DNA from: CAYLZO01 sp964387775
GTDB taxonomy: Bacteria; Chloroflexota; Anaerolineae; JAAYZQ01
Assembly: GCA_964387775.1 (NCBI GenBank)
Contig: CAYLZO010000266.1
Location: 1 to 6,556, forward strand
Direction: 5' to 3'
Length of the DNA stretch: 6,556 nt
Part shown: piece after piece, positions 1-5,573 of the stretch
Layout of the letters: each line of letters begins with the position of its first letter
Numbering within the stretch: position 1 is the first letter of the stretch
Position numbers and translations under genes: made by a program
The notes under the pieces: generated by a model
The model's input: only the letters and a program-made list of their open reading frames with translations
What the model was told of the DNA's origin: nothing
Database searches by the model: none

Positions 1-16
1 TTGTCCAACAGGCGTC

Positions 17-44
17 ATTATACCACAGGCGCCCGCGGCCTCAA
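17..44 (-). promoter_or_regulatory. Leftward extended -10 promoter
   Basis: Read on the minus strand, 22 to 17 is a perfect TATAAT preceded directly by TGG (25-23), which makes an extended -10 element. TTGAGG at 44-39 matches four of six bases of the sigma-70 -35 consensus, with a 16-bp spacer. Transcription would leave the window to the left, so the gene served is not visible. Promoter identity is inferred from consensus only. Confidence 0.5.
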
Positions 45-115
45 ACTTCAGGGGATTACCGGCCATTGACAGCTCGGACGGGGCCAGCAGTTTCTTTTCC
101 CCGGCTTGCCCGGCA

Positions 116-145
116 CTGGAAAAAGTGGGCGGCTTGTGCTATAAT
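116..145 (+). promoter_or_regulatory. Rightward extended -10 promoter for the operon
   Basis: A perfect TATAAT lies at 140-145 and is preceded by TGC (137-139), an extended -10 element. The best -35 candidate is CTGGAA at 116-121 (18-bp spacer), which is a poor match, as is common for extended -10 promoters. A transcript starting near 152 would have a leader of about 60 nt before the TTG start at 211. No riboswitch-like fold or clear operator was recognised in that leader. This is the only good promoter seen ahead of the five co-directional genes. Confidence 0.6.
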
Positions 146-195
146 CCTGGCTGGTTTTTGCCATTGTCACATCGAACGGGCGATCGCTGAGCCCC

Positions 196-205
196 GAGGG
201 AGAGG
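196..205 (+). promoter_or_regulatory. Ribosome binding site supporting the TTG start at 211
   Basis: The purine-rich stretch GAGGGAGAGG ends five bases before TTG 211. No in-frame ATG lies near, since the ATG at 224 is in another frame. This site is the main reason to accept TTG 211 as the start. The in-frame GTG at 235 would still precede the membrane anchor but is placed too far from the site. Confidence 0.65.
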
Positions 206-210
206 TTTTC

Positions 211-2376
211 TTGGACACGAGGGATGGATTGGTTGTGCGCCGCCGAGGGCGCACTGCGTGGATAGTTGGTTTGTTGGTGTTGGCCTGCCTTCTGGCCTTG
301 GGTGGGGGGGCAGCCTACGCGCGAAGCGTCGCCGGGATCGATCCGGCCGTTCCGCTGGCGCAGGCGACCTCCGAGTCGGGAGAGCCGGTGGCCAGGTTCC
401 TCTTGTTCTACGGCGAGACCTGCCCCCACTGCCACGACGTTATGGACAACTACCTGCCCGGCGTCTATGAGAAGTATGGCGATCAGGTCGAGTACGAGTA
501 CATCGAAGTTTGGAGCGATCCCGACCAGTACGTGACGATGCTTGCCCTGGAAAAGAAACTGGGCGTGCCCGAGAACCAGCAGGGTAGCGTGCCGGCGCTG
601 ATCATCGGCGACAAGGTGCTCATCGGTGCCGCCGAGATCCCGGCCAAGCTAGAGACCTACATCGACGAGTACCTGGCCCAGGGCGGCGTCGACTATCCTT
701 CCCTCGAGGACCTGCCCGAGGTAGAGCTGCCGACGCCGGAGCCGGCGGTCCAACTCCTCCTCTTTTTCGACCCCGATCACGCCGATTTTGAGGATCTGAA
801 CTCCCTGATCGGGACCCTGGGGCAGCAGTACGGAAGTGCCTTGCAGGCCTACGCTGCCGATCTCTCCGAGCCGCAAAATCAAGAGATCCTGTCCCAAATC
901 GCCGAGGCGCTGGGCCGGGAGGTGCCGCTCGACGGCAGCCCGGTGCTTCTCATCGACCGGCAGTTGCTGGTGGGCCTGGGCCAGATCGAGGCCGAGCTCC
1001 CCGTCCTGGTGTCCGAGTATTATGCTCAGGGCGGGGTCAACCTGCCGAGTTTGGAGGAGCTCATCGGCGAGGTCCCCTCGGCCACGGAAACGCCGGCTGC
1101 TCCCGGCACACCGACCGCTACGCCGGACTTGGTCGTCACCCGGCCGGCCCAGGCGCCCATCTACCTGGCCTACTTTGAAAAGGCCGGCTGCCAGGATTGC
1201 GCCCGGACGACTTATGACCTCAACGTGATCCAGGATCGCTACCCGCAGGTCGTCGTCGAGAGCTATTCGATGGAAGATGACGAGAGCAAGGAACTCAACG
1301 CCTGGCTCGGCGAAAAATACGGCGTGCCGGAGGACAAGCGCCTCTCGACGCCCATGATTTTCGTCGGTGACGAGGTGCTCATCGGCGAGGAAGCCAATCT
1401 CGAGAACCTGGCCGAGGCGGTGAGCCAATACACCTCGACCGGCGCGGCGCGCACCTGGGAAGATTTTGATCCAGAGGAAGCCCAGGAGGATATCCTGAAC
1501 CCCTTCAAAGAGTGGGGCGTGCTCACGATCCTCGGGGCGGGGTTGATCGACGGCCTCAATCCCTGTGCCTTTGCCACCCTCGTCTTTTTCATCTCCTACA
1601 TGACCTTCACCGGGCGGCGGGGGCGCGACATCCTCTTCGTCGGTGGGGCCTTTGCTCTGGGCGTCTTTCTCACCTACCTGCTGGTGGGCGTGGGCTTGCT
1701 CAAGGCTGTGCAGTCGCTGAGCTTTTTCACCGCCCTGGGACGCTGGGTTTACTTGGTCACGGCCCTGCTCTGTGTGGTGTTGGCGGCGTTCACCTTCCGC
1801 GACTATCTCAAGGCGCGCAAGGGGCAGACCGGCGAGATGACGCTCAAGCTGCCGGTGAGCCTGCGGCGCCGCATCAACAAGGTGATCCGCGAGGGGGCCC
1901 AGGCCCGGGCCTTTGTGGCGATGGCCCTGGTCACAGGCTTTGTGGTGTCGCTCATTGAGCTAGCCTGCACTGGCCAGGTCTACCTGCCGACCATCGTCTA
2001 CGTGCTGAGCGTGCCCGAACTGGCGGCCCGGGCGTTCCTCTACCTGGTGCTCTACTGCCTGATGTTCATCGTGCCCCTCGTCGTCGTTTTTGTCCTGAGC
2101 TACTTTGGCACCAGCTCGGAGCAGCTCGGGCAGTTTGTCAACCGCCACACGGCGACCATCAAGTTCGTCACCGGCGTGGTGTTCGTCGGGCTGGCGCTGT
2201 GGATGACGTGGGCCTTGGCGCCCCTGTTCCGGGTGCAGGCGCCCTGGAACTGGGTGTTGATGGGAGGTGTGGTGCTCGTGGTCGCCGTGGGCATCGTGCT
2301 GCTCAAGGTCTTTGAGAAGGACGAGCCCAAACGGGGCAGCTCCCGCCGCCGGAGAAGAGGGCGGAATCGGGCATGA
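211..2376 (+). CDS. Triple thioredoxin-like domain protein fused to a CcdA/DsbD-type transmembrane thiol reductase
   Basis: A 721-residue protein. Residues 16-36 form a signal anchor after an Arg-rich N-terminus, which would place the thioredoxin-like domains outside the cytoplasm. Domain 1 (about 60-170) has CPHC at 71-74 and a cis-Pro-like P128. Domain 2 (about 178-286) keeps the fold pattern and P244 but has DHAD-like residues instead of CxxC. A Pro/Thr-rich linker (about 288-313) leads to domain 3 (314-410) with CQDC at 327-330 and P381. Domains 1 and 2 both end in a Y(L/Y)AQGGVxxPSLE(D/E)L motif, which points to internal duplication. From about 432 the protein is a polytopic CcdA-like domain with the paired membrane cysteines C452 (in NPCAF) and C586 (in LACTGQ), and it ends in an Arg-rich tail. 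CcdA/DsbD domains pass reducing equivalents from cytoplasmic thioredoxin across the membrane, and the attached domains are presumably the acceptors (inference). The target, whether cytochrome c maturation, disulfide repair or another thiol, is not visible. The TTG start is chosen from its ribosome site. Confidence 0.88.
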   Translation: MDTRDGLVVRRRGRTAWIVGLLVLACLLALGGGAAYARSVAGIDPAVPLAQATSESGEPVARFLLFYGETCPHCHDVMDNYLPGVYEKYGDQVEYEYIEVWSDPDQYVTMLALEKKLGVPENQQGSVPALIIGDKVLIGAAEIPAKLETYIDEYLAQGGVDYPSLEDLPEVELPTPEPAVQLLLFFDPDHADFEDLNSLIGTLGQQYGSALQAYAADLSEPQNQEILSQIAEALGREVPLDGSPVLLIDRQLLVGLGQIEAELPVLVSEYYAQGGVNLPSLEELIGEVPSATETPAAPGTPTATPDLVVTRPAQAPIYLAYFEKAGCQDCARTTYDLNVIQDRYPQVVVESYSMEDDESKELNAWLGEKYGVPEDKRLSTPMIFVGDEVLIGEEANLENLAEAVSQYTSTGAARTWEDFDPEEAQEDILNPFKEWGVLTILGAGLIDGLNPCAFATLVFFISYMTFTGRRGRDILFVGGAFALGVFLTYLLVGVGLLKAVQSLSFFTALGRWVYLVTALLCVVLAAFTFRDYLKARKGQTGEMTLKLPVSLRRRINKVIREGAQARAFVAMALVTGFVVSLIELACTGQVYLPTIVYVLSVPELAARAFLYLVLYCLMFIVPLVVVFVLSYFGTSSEQLGQFVNRHTATIKFVTGVVFVGLALWMTWALAPLFRVQAPWNWVLMGGVVLVVAVGIVLLKVFEKDEPKRGSSRRRRRGRNRA

Positions 2377-3617
2377 CGGACCGCCTCTACTACGACGACC
2401 CGTATCTCACCGACTTTTCAGCGCAGGTGGTGGAGCGGCTGGCGTGGGACGGCCAGCCGGCGGTGGTGCTCGACCGCACCGCATTTTACCCCACCGGCGG
2501 CGGCCAGCCCCACGACACCGGCACCTTGAACGGCATGGCCGTGGTGAACGTCGTCGAGCGGGAACCTGTCCTGAGCGCAGCCGAAGGAGCCGACGGGGCC
2601 GTGGTCCACGTGCTGGCTGATTCTCTGAAAGCCGATTTTGTAGAGGGGCGGGTAGACTGGGACCGCCGCTTCGACCTGATGCAACAGCACACGGGCCAGC
2701 ACGTGCTTTCGGCGGCCTTTGTGGAGGTGCTGGACGCCAACACCGTCGGCTTTCACCTCTCGGCCGGCTATTCGACCATCGACCTGGACCGCGCGCAGAT
2801 CTCTGCCCAGGAGCTGGACAAAGTGGAGGCGGCGGCCAACGCCGTCGTCTTTGCGAACCGGGGGGTCTCGGCCCGTTTTGTGCCCGACGACGAGGTCGCC
2901 TCGCTGCCGCTGCGCAAACCGCTGGCCCACGAGGGGCCGGTGCGCATCGTCGAGGTGCCGGGCTTTGACTGCTCGGCCTGCGGTGGCACCCACGTCCGGG
3001 CCACGGGTGAAGTGGGCCTCATCAAGGTCACGCGCAGTGAGCGCCGGGGCAGTGAGACCCGCGTCGAATTCCTGTGCGGCTGGCGGGCCCTGGCCGACTA
3101 TGAGGCCAAAAATACGATGATCCTGGACCTGGCCGCCGAGTTCACCGTCGGGCATTGGGAGTTGGCCGACCTGGTCCATCGGCTGGCCGGCGATCTCAAA
3201 GAGACCCGCCGGGAATTGCGCAACACCCGCGACGCCCTGCTCGACGCCGAGGCGGAGGCCCTCCTGAGCCGGGCGGCGGCGGTTGGGCCGGTGCGTGTGG
3301 TCCGGGCCTATCTGCCCCACCGCAGCCCTGACGACCTGAAGCACTTGGCCCAGCGGCTGATCGACCAATCCCAGACCGTCATCTTGCTGGGAGCCGGTGA
3401 GGCGGGCGGCAAGGGGTTTTTCACCTTTGCCCGCTCGGATGATCTGGACCTGAACGTGGGCCACCTGGTGCGACAGGCGTGCCAGGCCATCGGCGGGGGC
3501 GGCGGGGGCCGGCCCTCGTTCGCCCAGGGCGGCGGCCCCGACGGCAGCCGCGTGGCCGAGGCGCTGGAGGTCGCGTTCGAGTCGATGCTCAATTCTCTAC
3601 AAGCACGCGAGATGTAA
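2373..3617 (+). CDS. Alanyl-tRNA editing protein, long form with DHHA1-like C-terminus (AlaX-L type)
   Basis: A 414-residue protein resembling the editing half of alanyl-tRNA synthetase without its catalytic core. These proteins hydrolyse Ser or Gly mis-attached to tRNA-Ala in the cytoplasm. An N-terminal barrel carries FYPTGGGQP (38-46). The editing domain has HTGQH (H106, H110) and CGGTH (C203, H207), the four zinc ligands known in AlaX/AlaRS. About 265-300 is a charged helical, probably coiled-coil segment. The C-terminus, with a glycine run at 374-379 followed by RPSFAQGGG, resembles the DHHA1/C-Ala domain of AlaRS. Length and order fit the long AlaX class. Its ATG overlaps the stop of the thioredoxin/CcdA gene (ATGA, 2373-2376), so translational coupling is likely. 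GAGGG at 2357-2361 could help initiation. Residues 65-72 (PVLSAAEG) derive from a dispersed repeat and look like an insertion in the loop between two barrel strands. They are in frame and far from the zinc site, so activity is probably kept. Confidence 0.9.
   Translation: MTDRLYYDDPYLTDFSAQVVERLAWDGQPAVVLDRTAFYPTGGGQPHDTGTLNGMAVVNVVEREPVLSAAEGADGAVVHVLADSLKADFVEGRVDWDRRFDLMQQHTGQHVLSAAFVEVLDANTVGFHLSAGYSTIDLDRAQISAQELDKVEAAANAVVFANRGVSARFVPDDEVASLPLRKPLAHEGPVRIVEVPGFDCSACGGTHVRATGEVGLIKVTRSERRGSETRVEFLCGWRALADYEAKNTMILDLAAEFTVGHWELADLVHRLAGDLKETRRELRNTRDALLDAEAEALLSRAAAVGPVRVVRAYLPHRSPDDLKHLAQRLIDQSQTVILLGAGEAGGKGFFTFARSDDLDLNVGHLVRQACQAIGGGGGGRPSFAQGGGPDGSRVAEALEVAFESMLNSLQAREM
2565..2588 (+). 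repeat. Dispersed short repeat inserted in frame in the editing gene
   Basis: The stretch begins CCTGTCCTGAGCGCAGCC and ends GAAGGA. It encodes PVLSAAEG (residues 65-72) on the + strand and FGCAQDR-like peptide on the other. I recall this as a common dispersed element of Chloroflexota genomes, with a form close to CCTGTCCTGAGCGAAGTCGA. Only one copy occurs here, so repeat status rests on memory. The surrounding protein reads naturally if the segment is removed (VVNVVER joining DGAVVHV), which supports insertion. Confidence 0.6.
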
Positions 3618-3620
3618 ATC

Positions 3621-3699
3621 GTATTGCGTATAGCGTGAAGCGTAAAGCGGGGGAAGGTCAGACGTACTCGAGTTTCAAACGCAACACGCACTACGAAAT
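3621..3699. repeat. Inverted arrays of degenerate 7-bp repeats
   Basis: Four consecutive heptamers run from 3621 to 3648: GTATTGC, GTATAGC, GTGAAGC, GTAAAGC. Facing them, 3679-3699 holds three heptamers of the reverse complement type: ACGCAAC, ACGCACT, ACGAAAT. The unit on both arms approximates ATTGCGT. The arms could pair imperfectly around a spacer of about 30 bp. The array begins three bases after the editing gene stop and ends nine bases before the ribosome site of the next gene, filling almost the whole gap. I recall similar heptamer tracts in Chloroflexota intergenic DNA. A role in transcript processing or termination is possible but not shown. Confidence 0.65.
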
Positions 3700-3708
3700 C
3701 CGTTTTCC

Positions 3709-3712
3709 GGAG
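3709..3712 (+). promoter_or_regulatory. Ribosome binding site setting the ATG 3719 start
   Basis: GGAG stands six bases before ATG 3719. The frame is open further upstream, to a possible start at 3479, but that stretch would run through the editing gene and the heptamer array. This site and the matching start of the downstream paralogue favour 3719. Confidence 0.65.
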
Positions 3713-3718
3713 AACCAG

Positions 3719-4609
3719 ATGATCCGCGAAATCGCGCCGAAGGTTTTCGTCGAAACCGAGCTCCACGGGGCCAACGTGGCCTTTATCGCCACGGGCGAGG
3801 GGGTGATCTTGATAGACACCCCCATGTTGCCCACAGAGGCCCGTCGCTGGCTAGCCGAGATCGAGCGGCGGACGAAGCAACGGGTCCTGTACATCGTCAA
3901 TACGGATCATCATCGCGCTCACGTCATCGGCAACCAGCACTTTCCGACGGCCAAGGTCATTGCCCACGAAAACGCCTGGAAAGAGATGAAGAGCTACGGC
4001 GACAGCTTTCGCACGCGGCTGCTCAACATGTACCGCGACCGCATCCCGGAGGCGGTGGAGGAGTGGAAGCAGAGCCTGGAGATCGTCAAGCCGCAGATCA
4101 CGTTTGTGAACCGGACGATTTTGTATCGGGGCGACAAAGAGATCCACCTCATCCCGGTGGGGGGGCACACGCCGGCCACGACCGTGGTCTATATGCCGAA
4201 CGAAAAGATCCTCTTTGCCGGGGACGTGGTTGTTACCAACCGGCCGCCCTTTTTGTCGCAGGGCGATACGAAAGAGTGGTTGCAGGCGCTGACCTATCTG
4301 CGCAAGCTCCGCTACGACGTGCTGGTGCCGGGGCACGGCGAGTTGACGGGTAAACAGGCGACAGAAAAGATGTCCGAGTTCCTGCGCATGGTCCGCCGCC
4401 AGGTGCGGAGCGCTTATCGGGCGGGCATGTCCAAGGCGGACACGTCTCGGAGCCTGTCCCATTTGATTCACTATTGGCCGATTCCGCCCTTTGAGAAACC
4501 AAAGGCGGACCGGCGGTTCAAATCGAGCTTGGGCCGGGTCTGGAACGAGATGCGCGCAGAAGCGATGGCCAAGGCCAAGAGCGCCAAAAAGTCGGCGGCC
4601 AGGACATAG
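3719..4609 (+). CDS. MBL-fold metallohydrolase, copy 1, with altered HxHxDH motif
   Basis: A 296-residue soluble protein of the metallo-beta-lactamase fold, with no signal peptide and therefore probably cytoplasmic. The opening strands (EGVILIDTP, 27-35) are typical. The usual metal motif HxHxDH is replaced by DHHRAH (63-68): the first His is Asp and the Asp is Ala, while the middle and last His remain. Other ligands are present: H150 in GGHT, D169 in FAGD, and H206 in PGHGE. Between the first and second motifs lies a helical insert with KSYGDSFRTR (91-100) and YRDRIPEAVEEW (105-116), shared exactly or nearly so with copy 2. After the core, a basic helical extension (about 215-282) ends in a Lys/Ala-rich tail. 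The family hydrolyses very varied substrates, and I cannot name this one. It is followed after 25 bp by its paralogue. The start is set by the ribosome site and by alignment with copy 2. Confidence 0.85.
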   Translation: MIREIAPKVFVETELHGANVAFIATGEGVILIDTPMLPTEARRWLAEIERRTKQRVLYIVNTDHHRAHVIGNQHFPTAKVIAHENAWKEMKSYGDSFRTRLLNMYRDRIPEAVEEWKQSLEIVKPQITFVNRTILYRGDKEIHLIPVGGHTPATTVVYMPNEKILFAGDVVVTNRPPFLSQGDTKEWLQALTYLRKLRYDVLVPGHGELTGKQATEKMSEFLRMVRRQVRSAYRAGMSKADTSRSLSHLIHYWPIPPFEKPKADRRFKSSLGRVWNEMRAEAMAKAKSAKKSAART

Positions 4610-4620
4610 CGCGCAGAATT

Positions 4621-4626
4621 GGAGGT
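4621..4626 (+). promoter_or_regulatory. Strong ribosome binding site ahead of a non-standard start
   Basis: GGAGGT is a near-perfect anti-SD match and is the best ribosome site in the window. It lies eight bases before ATC 4635, the codon that aligns with the ATG of copy 1. No ATG, GTG or TTG in frame occurs between it and GTG 4692, which is 65 bases away. An in-frame TAG at 4626-4628 overlaps its end and rules out an upstream start. Confidence 0.7.
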
Positions 4627-4634
4627 AGATCACC

Positions 4635-5522
4635 ATCATACGAGAAATTGCGCCCAACGTTTTCGTCGAGACCGAGTTCCACGGGGCCAACGTGGCCTTT
4701 GTCGTCACCGGGGAAGGCGTGATCCTGATCGACACGCCTATGCTGCCCAACGACGCCCGAGCCTGGATGCGCGCCATCCGCGAGCGCACCGACGAAGAGA
4801 TCCTCTACATCATCAACACCGACCACCATCGTGGCCACGTCATCGGCAACCAATATTTCCCCACGGCCAAGGTCATCGCCCACGAGTTTGCCTGGAAGAA
4901 CATGAAGAGCTACGGCGATAGCTTTCGCACGCGCCTGCTCAACCTCTATCGCGACCGGATTCCCGAGGCGGTGGAAGAGTGGGAGCAGCACCTGGAGATC
5001 ATCGAGCCCGAGATCACGTTCACAGAACGGATCTTTCTCTTCAAGGGCGACAAAGAGATCCACCTGATCCCGCTGGGGGGCCATACGAAGGCGACGAGCG
5101 TAGTCTTTTTTCCTAACGAGAAGCTGCTTTTTTCGGGGGATGCCGTGGTCACCGACCGCCCACCCTTCCTGTCGCAGAGCAATACCAAGAGATGGCTCCA
5201 GGCGCTGACCTATTTGCGCAAGCTGCGCTACGACGTGCTGATTCCGGGCCACGGCGAGCTGACGGGCAAAGAGGCGACGGAGAAAATGTCCGAGTTCCTG
5301 CGGCTGGTGCGCCGCCGGGTGCGCAGCGCCTACGGCTCGGGCATGTCCAAGCCCGATACGGCCCGCAACCTGAGGCACTTGATCAACTTCTGGCCTATCC
5401 CGCCCTTTGAGAAACCGAAGGCCCACCGCCGCTTCAAGTCCTCGCTGAACCGCGTCTGGAACGAGATGAAAGCCGAGGCCAAGGCAAAAGAACGAAAAGC
5501 CAAGGCCAGGAAAAAGGGCTAG
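4635..5522 (+). CDS. MBL-fold metallohydrolase, copy 2, with apparent ATC start
   Basis: A 295-residue paralogue of the preceding gene, aligning without gaps at about 225 of 295 identical residues (76%, hand count). It has the same altered metal motif, DHHRGH (63-68), with H150, D169 and H206 kept, and the same SYGDSFRTR-containing insert and basic C-terminal extension, ending in a Lys/Arg-rich tail. The conserved N-terminus (IREIAPNVFVETE) lies upstream of the first standard start codon, GTG 4692, which would remove 19 residues including the first strand. ATC 4635 aligns with the copy 1 ATG and has a well-spaced GGAGGT, so I annotate the gene from there. The start is therefore AUC, AUA at 4638, or an ATG changed by mutation or sequencing error. 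The substrate is unknown. Two conserved copies side by side suggest heteromers or divided specificity (inference). Confidence 0.8.
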   Translation: MIREIAPNVFVETEFHGANVAFVVTGEGVILIDTPMLPNDARAWMRAIRERTDEEILYIINTDHHRGHVIGNQYFPTAKVIAHEFAWKNMKSYGDSFRTRLLNLYRDRIPEAVEEWEQHLEIIEPEITFTERIFLFKGDKEIHLIPLGGHTKATSVVFFPNEKLLFSGDAVVTDRPPFLSQSNTKRWLQALTYLRKLRYDVLIPGHGELTGKEATEKMSEFLRLVRRRVRSAYGSGMSKPDTARNLRHLINFWPIPPFEKPKAHRRFKSSLNRVWNEMKAEAKAKERKAKARKKG

Positions 5523-5559
5523 CCCGCGCCTTGAGGTGCGGGAATCTATTGCGATTCCC
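5523..5559 (+). promoter_or_regulatory. Two overlapping, mutually exclusive hairpins
   Basis: Hairpin A pairs CCCGCGCC (5523-5530) with GGTGCGGG (5535-5542) around TTGA, giving eight pairs with one G-U. Hairpin B pairs GGGAATC (5540-5546) with GATTCCC (5553-5559) around TATTGC, giving seven perfect pairs. They share GGG 5540-5542, so they compete. Hairpin B is followed by a loose pyrimidine stretch (TTCGTTCCTTG), not a true T-run, so at best it is a weak terminator or attenuator. It ends 14 bases before ATG 5574, where no ribosome site is seen. Confidence 0.45.
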
Positions 5560-5573
5560 TTCGTTCCTTGATC

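Noticed and set aside
66..71. TTGACA as a -35 box
   Set aside because: No -10-like hexamer is found at 15-19 bp, and the TATAAT at 140 is far too distant.
95..123. TTTTCC...GGAAAA inverted repeat as an operator
   Set aside because: Only six pairs around a 17-base loop, overlapping the -35 region; this is well within chance.
66..470. 134-codon + strand frame overlapping the promoter and the start of the thioredoxin gene
   Set aside because: It spans the extended -10 promoter and runs in another frame through the CPHC thioredoxin domain; its product is Arg/Gly-rich and has no motif.
2091..2100. TGTCCTGAGC as a second copy of the dispersed repeat
   Set aside because: Only ten bases match, and they encode conserved membrane residues (VLS) of the CcdA domain without the rest of the element.
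2418..3464. 348-codon open frame on the minus strand opposite the editing gene
   Set aside because: It mirrors the codon pattern of a clearly conserved protein and shows no motif of its own.
3479..3718. Upstream in-frame extension of the first metallohydrolase
   Set aside because: It overlaps the editing gene in another frame and runs through the heptamer array; the paralogue does not share it, and ATG 3719 has its own GGAG.
3851..4789. 312-codon minus-strand frame over the junction of the metallohydrolases
   Set aside because: It is antisense to conserved catalytic motifs of both copies and shows no domain or ribosome site.
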